From NCBI RefSeq assembly GCF_004187715.1, contig NZ_QZWF01000003.1, positions 744,001 through 808,000 on the forward strand: a stretch of DNA of 64,000 nucleotides, written 5' to 3'. The first letter of the stretch is position 1. Each line of letters starts with the position of its first letter. Below are positions 35,275 through 43,581 of this stretch, in pieces. The translations under genes were made by a program, and so were the position numbers. Under the pieces are notes generated by a model that was not told where the DNA came from, made no database searches, and saw only the letters and a list, made by a program, of their open reading frames with translations. The DNA comes from Streptomyces sp. F001 (GTDB taxonomy: Bacteria > Actinomycetota > Actinomycetes > Streptomycetales > Streptomycetaceae).

Positions 35275-35958
35275 ATGACCCGGGTGCTGGTGGTGGAGGA
35301 CGATCCACAACTCGTACGAGCCCTTGTGATCAACATGCAGGCCCGGAAGTACGGCGTCGACGCGGCGCCCGACGGCACCACGGCCCTCCGGCTCGCCGCC
35401 GCGCGCCAGCCCGACGTGGTCGTACTCGACCTCGGTCTGCCCGACATGGACGGCGTCGACGTGATCAAGGCGCTGCGCGGCTGGACCCGCACGCCCATCC
35501 TCGTCCTGTCCGCCCGCCGCGCCTCCGAGGAGAAGGTCGCCGCCCTCGACGCCGGCGCCGACGACTACATCACCAAACCCTTCAGCATGGACGAGCTGAT
35601 GGCGCGGCTGCGGGCCGCGGTCCGCCGTACCGAGGAGGCCCCGCTCGCCCCCGAGACGACCCTGGTGAAGACGGACGACTTCACCATCGACCTGCTGGCC
35701 AAGAAGGCCGCCCGGGACGGCCGCGACATCCGGCTCACCCCCACCGAGTGGCACCTGCTGGAGATCCTTGTCTGCAACCCGGGCCGCCTGATCACACAGA
35801 AGCAACTGCTGCAGGAGGTCTGGGGGGCCTCGTACGGCAACAAGACCAATTACCTTCGGGTGTACATGGCCCAGCTCAGGCGCAAACTCGAAACCGACCC
35901 GGCACACCCGCGCTACCTGATCACCGAGCCCGGCATGGGATACCGCTTCGAGCCCTGA
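35275..35958 (+). CDS. kdpE: KdpE response regulator
   Basis: This 227-residue OmpR/PhoB-type regulator has an acidic pocket (VVEDD), the phospho-acceptor Asp52 (VVVLDLGLPDMDG) and the switch residues LVLSA and ITKPF. A winged-helix DNA-binding domain follows (RLTPTEWHLLEILVCNPGRL, then YLRVYMAQLRRKLE). It activates kdp transcription when phosphorylated by KdpD. In this genome the regulator gene comes before the kinase gene, and both follow the structural genes. Phased 11-bp repeats upstream of kdpF are its likely target. Confidence 0.95.
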   Translation: MTRVLVVEDDPQLVRALVINMQARKYGVDAAPDGTTALRLAAARQPDVVVLDLGLPDMDGVDVIKALRGWTRTPILVLSARRASEEKVAALDAGADDYITKPFSMDELMARLRAAVRRTEEAPLAPETTLVKTDDFTIDLLAKKAARDGRDIRLTPTEWHLLEILVCNPGRLITQKQLLQEVWGASYGNKTNYLRVYMAQLRRKLETDPAHPRYLITEPGMGYRFEP

Positions 35959-36029
35959 CGGTTCCCCGGGCCTCCACCCATCGCCCATCGCCCACGCCGA
36001 CCGCCGGCAACGAACGCAGAGACGAGACC

Positions 36030-38585
36030 ATGGGACGCGGCAAACTTCGGATCTACCTCGGCGCGGCACCGGGCGTCGGCAAGACCTACGCGATGCTGTC
36101 CGAGGCACACCGCCGCATCGAGCGCGGCACCGACTGCGTGGTCGCGTTCGTGGAGCACCACCACCGGCCGCGCACCGAGGTGATGCTGCACGGCCTCGAA
36201 CAGATCCCGCGCAAGGATCTGGAGTACCGCGGCAGCGTCTTCACGGAAATGGACGTCGACGCCGTCCTCGCCCGCCGCCCCCAGGTCGCACTGGTCGACG
36301 AACTCGCCCACACCAACATCCCCGGCTCCCGTAACACCAAGCGCTGGCAGGACGTGCAGGAGCTGCTGGAGGCCGGGATCGACGTGATCTCGACCGTGAA
36401 CATCCAGCACCTGGAGTCGCTGGGCGACGTCGTGGAGTCGATCACCGGCATACGCCAGCAGGAGACCGTCCCCGACGAGGTGGTGCGCCGCGCCGACCAG
36501 GTCGAGCTGGTCGACATGTCACCGCAGGCGCTGCGGCGCCGCATGGCGCACGGCAACATCTACAAGCCGGACAAGGTCGACGCGGCGCTGTCGAACTACT
36601 TCCGTCCCGGCAACCTCACCGCCCTGCGCGAACTGGCTCTGCTCTGGGTGGCCGACCGGGTCGACGAGTACCTGAACCAGTACCGGGGCGAGCACCAGGT
36701 GTCGAAGATCTGGGGCTCGCGCGAGCGGATCGTGGTCGGCCTGACCGGCGGCCCGGAGGGGCGGACCTTGATCCGCCGGGCGGCCCGGCTGGCGGAGAAG
36801 GGCGCCGGCGGCGAGGTCCTGGCCGTCTACATAGCCCGCAGCGACGGCCTGACCTCCGCCTCCCCGAAGGAACTGGCCGTCCAGCGGACGCTGGTCGAGG
36901 ATCTCGGCGGCACCTTCCACCACGTGGTCGGCGACGACATACCGGTGGCACTGCTGGACTTCGCGCGCGGCGTGAACGCCACCCAGATCGTCCTCGGCGT
37001 CTCGCGGCGCAAGAGCTGGCAGTACGTCTTCGGGCCCGGCGTCGGCGCCACGGTCGCCAGGGAGTCGGGCCCCGACCTCGACGTCCACCTGATCACCCAT
37101 GACGAGGCGGGCAAGGGACGCGGACTGCCCGTGGCCCGGGGAGCACGCCTCGGCCGCTCCCGCATCATCTCGGGCTGGCTGATGGGCGTGGCCGGCCCGG
37201 TACTGCTGACGCTGCTGCTCACCAACATCAGCACGGACCTCGGCCTCGCCAACGACATGCTGCTGTTCCTGACCCTCACTGTGGCGGCAGCCCTGCTCGG
37301 CGGGCTCTACCCGGCACTCGCCTCGGCGGCCTTCGGATCCGCGCTCCTCAATTGGTACTTCACCCCGCCCGTTCACACCTGGACGATCGCCGACCCGAAG
37401 AACATCGTCGCCATCGCGGTCTTCTTCGCCGTGGCCGTATCGGTCGCCTCCGTCGTGGACCTCGCCGCCCGCCGCACCCACCAGGCGGCCCGGCTGCGCG
37501 CCGAGTCGGAGATCCTGTCCTTCCTCGCGGGCAACGTGCTGCGCGGCGAGACCGGCCTGGAGGAACTGCTGGAACGGGTCCGCGAGACCTTCGGGATGGA
37601 ATCCGTGGCGCTGCTGGAGCGGGAGAGCGACGTCGACCCCTGGACCTGCGCCGGCCGGGCCGGTACCGGGCGGCCGGTGGAGCGACCGGAGGACGGGGAT
37701 GTGGACATGCCGGTCGGCGACCACATGGCGCTCGCCATGACCGGCCGCGTCCTGCCCGCCGAGGACCGCAGGGTTCTGGCAGCCTTCGCCGCCCAGGCAG
37801 CCGTCGTCCTGGACCGCCAGCGCCTGCAGTCCGAAGCCGACCAGGCCAAGGAACTGGCCGAGGGCAACCGCATCCGAACCGCCCTGCTCGCCGCGGTCAG
37901 CCACGACCTGCGCACGCCCCTGGCCGGCATCAAGGCGTCCGTGTCGTCCCTGCGTTCGGACGACGTCGAATGGTCGGAGGAGGACCAGGCCGAGCTGCTC
38001 GCCGCGATCGAGGAGGGCGCCGACCGCCTCGACCACCTCGTGGGCAACCTCCTCGACATGTCCCGCCTGCAGACCGGCACGGTCGCCCCGCTCATCCGTG
38101 AGGTCGACGTCGACGAGGTGGTCCCCATGGCACTCGTCGGCATCCCCGACCCCGAGGCGGCCGTCGTCCTGGACATCCCGGAAACCCTGCCGATGGTCGC
38201 CGTCGACAAGGGCCTGCTGGAGCGCTCCGTCGCCAACGTCGTCGAGAACGCGGTGAAGTACAGCCCCGACGGCGAGCCGGTCGTGGTGAAGGCCAGCGCC
38301 CACGCCGGCCGGGTCGAAGTGCGCATCGTCGACCGCGGACCCGGCGTCCCGGACGACGGCAAGACCCGCATCTTCGAACCCTTCCAGCGCTACGGTGACG
38401 CACCCCGCGGCGACGGAGTCGGTCTCGGACTGGCGGTCGCGCGCGGCTTCGCCGAGGCGATGGGCGGCACCCTCACCGCCGAGGACACTCCCGGCGGCGG
38501 CCTCACCATGGTTCTCACCCTCCCGGTGGCCCCCAGCCACGCGCCCGCGCCGACGGCCGACCTGTCGACGACGACCACGACATAG
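36030..38585 (+). CDS. kdpD: KdpD sensor histidine kinase
   Basis: The 851-residue kinase has a KdpD sensor domain (Walker A GAAPGVGKTYAM at about 10-21; LVDELAHTNIPGSRNTKRW). A USP domain follows (about 240-370, GLTGGPEGRTLIRRAARLAE). Next come four DUF4118 membrane helices (about 385-480), a GAF domain, and a HisKA domain with the autophosphorylated His near residue 624 (VSHDLRTPLAGIK). The ATPase domain comes last (VVENAVKYSPDG, DRGPGVPDDG). It senses low K+/osmotic state and acts on KdpE. ATG 36030 matches the start of the short KdpD at 19788, which shares its first two domains. Confidence 0.95.
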   Translation: MGRGKLRIYLGAAPGVGKTYAMLSEAHRRIERGTDCVVAFVEHHHRPRTEVMLHGLEQIPRKDLEYRGSVFTEMDVDAVLARRPQVALVDELAHTNIPGSRNTKRWQDVQELLEAGIDVISTVNIQHLESLGDVVESITGIRQQETVPDEVVRRADQVELVDMSPQALRRRMAHGNIYKPDKVDAALSNYFRPGNLTALRELALLWVADRVDEYLNQYRGEHQVSKIWGSRERIVVGLTGGPEGRTLIRRAARLAEKGAGGEVLAVYIARSDGLTSASPKELAVQRTLVEDLGGTFHHVVGDDIPVALLDFARGVNATQIVLGVSRRKSWQYVFGPGVGATVARESGPDLDVHLITHDEAGKGRGLPVARGARLGRSRIISGWLMGVAGPVLLTLLLTNISTDLGLANDMLLFLTLTVAAALLGGLYPALASAAFGSALLNWYFTPPVHTWTIADPKNIVAIAVFFAVAVSVASVVDLAARRTHQAARLRAESEILSFLAGNVLRGETGLEELLERVRETFGMESVALLERESDVDPWTCAGRAGTGRPVERPEDGDVDMPVGDHMALAMTGRVLPAEDRRVLAAFAAQAAVVLDRQRLQSEADQAKELAEGNRIRTALLAAVSHDLRTPLAGIKASVSSLRSDDVEWSEEDQAELLAAIEEGADRLDHLVGNLLDMSRLQTGTVAPLIREVDVDEVVPMALVGIPDPEAAVVLDIPETLPMVAVDKGLLERSVANVVENAVKYSPDGEPVVVKASAHAGRVEVRIVDRGPGVPDDGKTRIFEPFQRYGDAPRGDGVGLGLAVARGFAEAMGGTLTAEDTPGGGLTMVLTLPVAPSHAPAPTADLSTTTTT

Positions 38586-38868
38586 CACTGCGGTCGGTCT
38601 GCCAAGTACGGTCTCGTCGTCATGCTCGCCACGGTCGCCGTCAGCGCGCTGTACCTGTGGCTGCGCTACTTCGTCCTCGCCTGAGGCGGAGTTCTCCGAC
38701 GCCATCCGGCATCAGGAATACATCAAGACGGCGCAACGGATGTGGCCGAGCGAGGGCGGCAGCGGGATTCTGGCGCTGTCGACCATCGGTCACAGTGCCG
38801 GTCGACCCAGTACGAGTGGTCTCCTGGGCAAGGGGCCGCTCGCTCACCGCTCCTGTGAGGTGTGGACC
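38586..38868. other. Intergenic with membrane-protein scraps
   Basis: A frame open through 38622-38684 encodes MLATVAVSALYLWLRYFVLA and then stops. After it EFSDAIRHQEYIKTAQRMWP is read from about 38694 in another frame. These look like leftovers of decayed genes of unknown family; the first could also be a 20-residue membrane peptide. Confidence 0.35.
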
Positions 38869-39618
38869 ATGCCGAACGCGCCACGTGACCGGATCGCCCT
38901 GACGTCGGCCCTGCTCGCCCCGCTGCTGGTGGCACTCGCCCTGGTGCCCATCCGCCCGCACGTGTCGTCGGCGAACCTGGCGCTCATCCTGGTCGTGGTC
39001 GTCGTGGCGGTCGCCGCCCTGGGCAGCCGCCTCGCCGGCGTGCTGGCCGCGCTGTCGGCGGCGGCGTGGTTCGACTTCTTTCTCACCCGCCCGTACCAGC
39101 GCTTCACCATCTCCGACGGAGACGACATCGTCACCACGATCCTGCTGCTCGCGGTGGGCGTGGCGGTCTCCCAACTCGCCGCACACGCCCGCACACTGAA
39201 GCTGGTCACCGTCACCGACGCGGCACACCTGGCACGCATCCACGAAACCGCCTGTCTGGTCCAGGCCGGAGCCTCTCCCTACGACGTGGTGGACCAGGTA
39301 CGCCAACAGCTCGTCGAGATCCTGGGCCTACGCGGCTGCCGCTTCGAGCACGGCACCCTGCTCGGCCGGCACCCCCGCCTGGAACAGGACGGCTCCCTGA
39401 TCGTCGGCCGGGCCCACTGGGACCTGGACAAGGACGGCTGGCCCGGCGAGGAGATCGAGCTGCGCGCCTCGGTGGGCGGCCGTTACCTCGGCCGCTTCAT
39501 GCTGCAACCGGAGCCCGGCGCCGTGGTGCCGCCCTTGCAGACGCGGCTGGTCGCCGTGAGCCTGGCCGACCACGTCGGGGCGGCGCTGGACACCGCGGGG
39601 CCGGTTCTCGACCGCTGA
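38869..39618 (+). CDS. DUF4118 membrane protein, KdpD-like middle domain
   Basis: The 249-residue protein has four membrane helices of the DUF4118 type (VALALVPIRPHVSSANLALI, then AALSAAAWFDFFLTRPYQRF). A GAF-like cytosolic part of about 120 residues follows. It corresponds to the middle of KdpD without the sensor or kinase ends. GAGGTGTGG precedes ATG 38869. With the short KdpD at 19788, which carries the missing front, the locus contains KdpD in modular pieces. A role in potassium or osmotic sensing is inferred. Confidence 0.75.
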   Translation: MPNAPRDRIALTSALLAPLLVALALVPIRPHVSSANLALILVVVVVAVAALGSRLAGVLAALSAAAWFDFFLTRPYQRFTISDGDDIVTTILLLAVGVAVSQLAAHARTLKLVTVTDAAHLARIHETACLVQAGASPYDVVDQVRQQLVEILGLRGCRFEHGTLLGRHPRLEQDGSLIVGRAHWDLDKDGWPGEEIELRASVGGRYLGRFMLQPEPGAVVPPLQTRLVAVSLADHVGAALDTAGPVLDR

Positions 39619-39627
39619 CCGAGTGGG

Positions 39628-40113
39628 TCAGGCACCCGGCTTGCCGCTCAACGCGCCGGTCTTCCCCAGGAGTTCATGCAGCAGGTGGGAGGCCGTGATG
39701 ACCCCGAGCAGATGTGTGCCGGCCTTGTCCTTCTTGGCGACCGCGACCAGGGGACTGCGCACCTGCGCCATCAGGGCGGCGACCTCCAGTGCGGTGTCGT
39801 CCGGGTCGGCGATCGGTGGCGCAGCCACGGTGCCGGGCAGGCACTCGCCGACGGTGCGGCCTGCCAGCGCCTGGCACAGCCGGTCGGCGTGCTGCTCGTC
39901 GACCACGGCGGCGAGCGTGGGGTCCTCGACGACATAGGCGGGGACCAGCACCTTGATCATCTGTGAGGCGGGCAGGATGGCCTTCGGCTCACCGCGCTCA
40001 TCGAGGACGAGCAGCCCGGGCAGCTTGTGCTCGGCCATCAGCCGGGCCGCGTCCAGGGCAGCGCTGTCGACGCTCACCGACTCGTATTCCACCGCCAGAT
40101 CACGTGCGCGCAC
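39628..40113 (-). CDS. CBS-domain protein
   Basis: The 161-residue protein holds two CBS motifs: LAVEYESVSVDSAALDAARL with KLPGLLVLDERGEPKAILPA, and DTALEVAALMAQVRSPLVAV with THLLGVITASHLLHELLG. CBS pairs bind adenine nucleotides, and stand-alone ones often control ion transporters. GTG 40113 was chosen because GAGGAG lies six bases upstream; the frame continues to 40185 upstream. Its 3' end faces the DUF4118 gene ten bases away. A link to the potassium genes is suggested only by position. Confidence 0.8.
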   Translation of the reverse strand: MRARDLAVEYESVSVDSAALDAARLMAEHKLPGLLVLDERGEPKAILPASQMIKVLVPAYVVEDPTLAAVVDEQHADRLCQALAGRTVGECLPGTVAAPPIADPDDTALEVAALMAQVRSPLVAVAKKDKAGTHLLGVITASHLLHELLGKTGALSGKPGA

Positions 40114-40205
40114 GGTCGGCTCCTCATCTGCTGATACGTCCCTGGGCTCAGCGTCGTACGGCTCCTGCCCCGCGCGCCAGGTCATCGAACGGAAACATAC
40201 GCAAC

Positions 40206-40450
40206 CTATGCGGCATCCCCGGGCGACGCGGCCAGAGCCCGCCCCACGAGCGCGACGATCTCATCGGGCGCCTCGTCCAACAGCAGGTGACCGGAACCGT
40301 CGAGAACGTGCAGCCGGGTGCCCAGGAGCCGCTGCGCCGCGGCGGCAGGAAGACGTCATGCCGCCCGGTGGCCACCAGGCACGGCCCAGTCCGTCGCTCG
40401 GCCGGCAGCGCCGAGCGAGTGCCCCGACGACCAGAGCCTTGCCCGGCTGT
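40206..40450 (-). pseudogene. Relic of an alpha/beta hydrolase C-terminus
   Basis: The minus strand reads GPCLVATGRHDVFLPP in one frame. It continues AAQRLLGTRLHVLDGSGHLL and LDEAPDEIVALVGRALA in another, ending at TAG 40206-40208. This is the strand-helix-GSGH-LL ending of alpha/beta hydrolases, where the His is catalytic. The rest of the gene is gone and a frameshift splits what remains. Confidence 0.65.
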
Positions 40451-40756
40451 CCTGTCGCATCGACGACCTGCCAACGCGGACCCGATCCGTGCCCTCGCCT
40501 CCAAGGTCGGCCCCGCCTGATCCGCAGGTCGGCAGGAGCCCTGCCGACAGCCACGCGAACTGCCGCTTTGCGTATGCGACTTCACCACCCCGACGCCCGC
40601 AAGTGGCGCAGGTCACAGAAAATGCGTCTCGCAATGCGAGACGATTGACTGACGCGCCATCAGGAAGCGCCCTCCGGCACCCCTCCGGTGGGCACATTCG
40701 CGCGACTTAGGGCACGCGGAGGGCACGCCACCCCCAAATTGGCCTAGACAACAAAC
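40451..40756. other. Degenerate region next to tRNA-Gly
   Basis: No intact gene is seen. The repeated unit GGGCACGC (in GGGCACGCGGAGGGCACGCC, about 40711-40730) and broken minus-strand frames suggest an old insertion next to the tRNA. I cannot assign the fragments. Confidence 0.35.
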
Positions 40757-40783
40757 AAACCCCAGGCCGCTGACCTGGGGTTT
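40757..40783 (-). terminator. Terminator downstream of tRNA-Gly
   Basis: AAACCCCAGG and CCTGGGGTTT form a perfect ten-base stem with a seven-base loop, nine bases beyond the tRNA 3' end. The flanking A and T runs make it work in both directions. Confidence 0.8.
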
Positions 40784-40791
40784 CATCATGA

Positions 40792-40862
40792 AGCGGGTGA
40801 CGAGAATCGAACTCGCGCTCTCAGCTTGGGAAGCTGATGTTCTACCATTAAACTACACCCGC
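40792..40862 (-). tRNA. tRNA-Gly (anticodon CCC)
   Basis: The minus strand folds as a full 71-base cloverleaf. The acceptor GCGGGTG (40862-40856) pairs with CACCCGC (40799-40793), and a T discriminator lies at 40792. The D arm contains TAGTTTAATGGTAGA, the anticodon arm is TCAGC-TTCCCAA-GCTGA with CCC, and the T arm contains GAGTTCGATTCTC. CCA is not encoded, as is usual in Streptomyces. tRNA genes like this are common integration sites, and degenerate sequence lies just beyond its 3' end. Confidence 0.95.
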
Positions 40863-41134
40863 GTAAGACGACGACCGTGTCGGCGTCGGAATGCTCGCCC
40901 ACTGTACCTCATCGCTGGCCCCCGGTGCTCAAACCGTGGGGCCTGTGGCTTGTTCCGGGGGAGGGATGTGGCTGCGGGGGAACGGAGTTGGGGCGTACGG
41001 TGGGGGAGTGGGAGAGGGGTTGGGCGGGTCCGGAGTGCCGCCTGGAGGGGCATCCCTTTCGTCCCGTAATGTGGCCTTTCTCGTCAGGGCATCAAGCCAG
41101 ACGCGGCTCTTTGGGGAAGGGACTTCAGGACTTG

Positions 41135-41293
41135 ATGGAGCGCACCGTCGTCCGTTGTGCCGATGGGCACGTGTTCACCACCGCTTCACTCCCGATGCAG
41201 CAGGCCGAGCGCCTCGGCCCGCGGCGGCTCGTCCGCTGTCCGCGATGTGCGCGGTTGCGCAGTGTCGTGCCGGTGAGCTTCGAGAAGCAGTAG
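41135..41293 (+). CDS. 52-residue protein with zinc-ribbon-like cysteines
   Basis: The product has Cys-Ala-Asp-Gly-His near the start (VVRCADGHVFTT) and CPRC later (RRLVRCPRCARLRSVVPVS), the spacing of a small zinc ribbon. ATG 41135 is preceded by CAGGACTTG. It stands 76 bases before dcd in the same direction. Function unknown; nucleic acid or protein binding is typical of such ribbons. Confidence 0.6.
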   Translation: MERTVVRCADGHVFTTASLPMQQAERLGPRRLVRCPRCARLRSVVPVSFEKQ

Positions 41294-41369
41294 CGGTATC
41301 CGATCAGCAGTGGGCGCGCGGAGTCGTCACGATTGTCGTGGCTCCGCGCGCCTTGCGTATCCTCGGGAC

Positions 41370-41945
41370 GTGCTTCTCTCAGACAAGGACATCCGGGCCG
41401 AGATCGACGCCGGGCGGGTGCGGATCGATCCCTATGACGAATCCATGGTGCAGCCGTCGAGCGTCGATGTGCGGCTGGACCGGTACTTCCGGGTGTTCGA
41501 GAATCACCGGTACCCCCACATCGACCCCTCCGTCGAGCAGGCCGATCTGACGCGGCTCGTGGAGCCGGAGGGGGACGAGCCGTTCATTCTCCATCCCGGG
41601 GAGTTCGTACTCGCCTCGACGTTCGAGGTGATCACGCTGCCTGATGATCTTGCCTCCCGGCTGGAGGGGAAGAGCTCGCTCGGGCGGCTCGGGCTCGTGA
41701 CGCACTCCACCGCCGGTTTCATCGATCCGGGGTTCTCCGGGCATGTGACGCTGGAACTGTCCAATCTCGCGACGCTGCCCATCAAGCTGTGGCCGGGCAT
41801 GAAGATCGGGCAGCTGTGCCTGTTCCGGCTCAGCTCGCCGGCCGAGTTCCCGTACGGGAGTGAGCGGTACGGGTCGCGGTATCAGGGGCAGCGGGGGCCC
41901 ACTGCCTCGCGGTCCTTCGTCAATTTCCATCGGACGCAGGTGTGA
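41370..41945 (+). CDS. dcd: dCTP deaminase
   Basis: The 191-residue enzyme starts at GTG 41370 (LLSDKDIRAEIDAGRVRIDP). It carries the trimeric dCTP deaminase/dUTPase motifs PSSVDVRLDRYFRVF, EGKSSLGRLGL and HSTAGFIDPGFSGHVTLELS, the last with the catalytic Glu. It converts dCTP to dUTP and ammonia in pyrimidine deoxynucleotide supply (EC 3.5.4.13). Length is normal for the family. A phosphoribosyltransferase gene follows seven bases after the stop, consistent with a nucleotide-metabolism operon. Confidence 0.95.
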   Translation: MLLSDKDIRAEIDAGRVRIDPYDESMVQPSSVDVRLDRYFRVFENHRYPHIDPSVEQADLTRLVEPEGDEPFILHPGEFVLASTFEVITLPDDLASRLEGKSSLGRLGLVTHSTAGFIDPGFSGHVTLELSNLATLPIKLWPGMKIGQLCLFRLSSPAEFPYGSERYGSRYQGQRGPTASRSFVNFHRTQV

Positions 41946-41952
41946 GCCCGGC

Positions 41953-42456
41953 ATGAGCGGCGTGGACGTACGAGAGAACCTCAGCTACGAGCAGTTCGGG
42001 GTTGCCGTGCGCGAGCTTGCGCAGGCCATCGCCGATGACGGGTACGAGCCCGACGTGGTGCTGTCGATCGCGCGGGGTGGCGTGTTCGTCGCCGGCGGGC
42101 TCGCCTACGCCCTCGACTGCAAGAACATTCACCTCGTGAACGTCGAGTTCTACACGGGGGTGGGGACCACGCTCGAGATGCCCGTCATGCTCGCGCCCGT
42201 TCCCAACGTCGTCGACTTCTCCGACAAGAAGGTCCTCATCGCCGACGATGTCGCCGACACCGGCAAGACGCTCAAGCTGGTGCGGGACTTCTGTCTCGAC
42301 GCGGTCGCCGAGGTGCGGTCCGCCGTCATCTATGAGAAGTCCCACTCGCTGGTGCAGTGCGAGTACGTGTGGAAGCGGACCGACGAGTGGATCAACTTCC
42401 CGTGGTCCGTTCAGCAGCCCGTGGTGAAGCGGATGGGGCAGGTGCTGGACTCCTGA
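41953..42456 (+). CDS. Phosphoribosyltransferase
   Basis: The 167-residue protein has the type I PRTase PRPP loop VLIADDVADTGKTLKLV and an N-terminal RGGVFVAGGLAYAL, as in xanthine/guanine or hypoxanthine phosphoribosyltransferases. It begins at ATG 41953, seven bases after dcd. It probably salvages a purine base using PRPP. The hood region that decides the base is not diagnostic by eye. A strong terminator follows 11 bases downstream. Confidence 0.85.
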   Translation: MSGVDVRENLSYEQFGVAVRELAQAIADDGYEPDVVLSIARGGVFVAGGLAYALDCKNIHLVNVEFYTGVGTTLEMPVMLAPVPNVVDFSDKKVLIADDVADTGKTLKLVRDFCLDAVAEVRSAVIYEKSHSLVQCEYVWKRTDEWINFPWSVQQPVVKRMGQVLDS

Positions 42457-42467
42457 TCAGGGACCTC

Positions 42468-42510
42468 ACATGACAGGGCCCCCGGCTGCGCGCCGGGGGC
42501 CCTGTCATGT
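42468..42510. terminator. Long perfect hairpin terminator
   Basis: The 19-base arm 42468-42486 (ACATGACAGGGCCCCCGGC) pairs perfectly with 42492-42510 around a five-base loop. It ends the dcd operon and, in the other direction, the Yip1 gene. Confidence 0.85.
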
Positions 42511-42521
42511 CGTGCCGACCC

Positions 42522-43430
42522 TCAGAAAGTGCCCAGCTTCACGATCGACAGCAGTGCGATCAGCTGGATCGCGGACGCGCCCAGGGCCTTCGGCCACGGC
42601 AGGTCGTGGGAGCGGCTGACCATGAGGGTGAGAAGGGCGCCGCCGGCGACCCAGGTGGCCCAGCCCAGGATCTGGACGAAGGGGGCGTCGCCGCCCAGGA
42701 ACATCGCGACGACCAGGCGGGGGGCGTCCGAGAGGGACATGATGAGCATGGAGAGGCCGACCGTCGGCTGCCAGGCGCCGTCGCCGCCGAGCTGGCGGGC
42801 CAGGGTGTGCGTGACCACGCCCAGGACGAAGGCGCTGAGCACCATCGCCACGGCCGTCGTCAGGACGATCGGTATCGCAGTGGAGAGTGTGGCGTTGATC
42901 ACTTCCTCGCGGGCGCCGTCGAAGCCGAAGACCGCGAGCAGGCCGTAGAGGAAGGTCACGACGAGGGCGGGAACCCACATCGTGTAGTCGCGCATCCGGA
43001 GGAAGGTCTGGTTGGGGGCGAGGACGATGCCCCTCAGCAGGTCCTTCCAGTGCAGACGCGGGCCGATGGGGGCGGCCGGGGCCGAGCCGGCGCGGTAGGT
43101 GTCGCCCTGGTTGTAGGGGTCCTCGCCGATGGAGAACGCCTGGGTGTGGCCGGGGTTGTTGGCGGCGTACGGGTCCGGGGCGCCGTGCCGGTGGCCGTCG
43201 TCGCCGAAGTACTCCGGTTCGCCGCCGCCCTGAGGGCCGTAGCCGCCGTTCGACTGCGGCCACTGGCCGCCGCCGTAGCTCTGCTGCCCCGGGTGGGGGT
43301 GCCGCTGCGGCGCCGGGGGATAGCCGTACGACGGTCCCTGCGGCGCCTGCTGTCCGTACGGGGGGTGTTGCGGTCGCGTGTGCGGGGCGCGGTTGTCCCG
43401 GCCGCCGCGTCCGATCCTGAATCCAGCCAC
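42522..43430 (-). CDS. Yip1-domain membrane protein
   Basis: The 302-residue protein begins VAGFRIGRGGRDNRAP at GTG 43430, chosen as the conserved-looking start; the frame is open to 43511. Residues up to about 150 are disordered and rich in Gly, Pro, Gln and Tyr. The rest is five hydrophobic spans with the Yip1 pattern (LLRGIVLAPNQTFLRMRDY, WVPALVVTFLYGLLAVFGFD). Its role in bacteria is not established; it sits in the cytoplasmic membrane. It is convergent with the dcd operon. Confidence 0.75.
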   Translation of the reverse strand: MAGFRIGRGGRDNRAPHTRPQHPPYGQQAPQGPSYGYPPAPQRHPHPGQQSYGGGQWPQSNGGYGPQGGGEPEYFGDDGHRHGAPDPYAANNPGHTQAFSIGEDPYNQGDTYRAGSAPAAPIGPRLHWKDLLRGIVLAPNQTFLRMRDYTMWVPALVVTFLYGLLAVFGFDGAREEVINATLSTAIPIVLTTAVAMVLSAFVLGVVTHTLARQLGGDGAWQPTVGLSMLIMSLSDAPRLVVAMFLGGDAPFVQILGWATWVAGGALLTLMVSRSHDLPWPKALGASAIQLIALLSIVKLGTF

Positions 43431-43581
43431 GTCATCGAACGTACCTGGTCTCGGAGGTCCGCGTGCCGGGCCCGGGGTTGCGGGCCCGGCTTTGCGGCCG
43501 AGCTGTGACATCCCTTACGGGGAGCACCGCGGGATACCGGGGCCGGCCCCTAAGGGGCGTCCCTCAGGGGCAGTTGGCCGG

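Noticed and set aside
40792..40862. tRNA-Gly as attachment site of the 10.8-18.3 kb element
   Set aside because: No copy of the tRNA 3' end was seen near the integrase at 17131-18282, and the tRNA is over 22 kb away beyond core-type genes.
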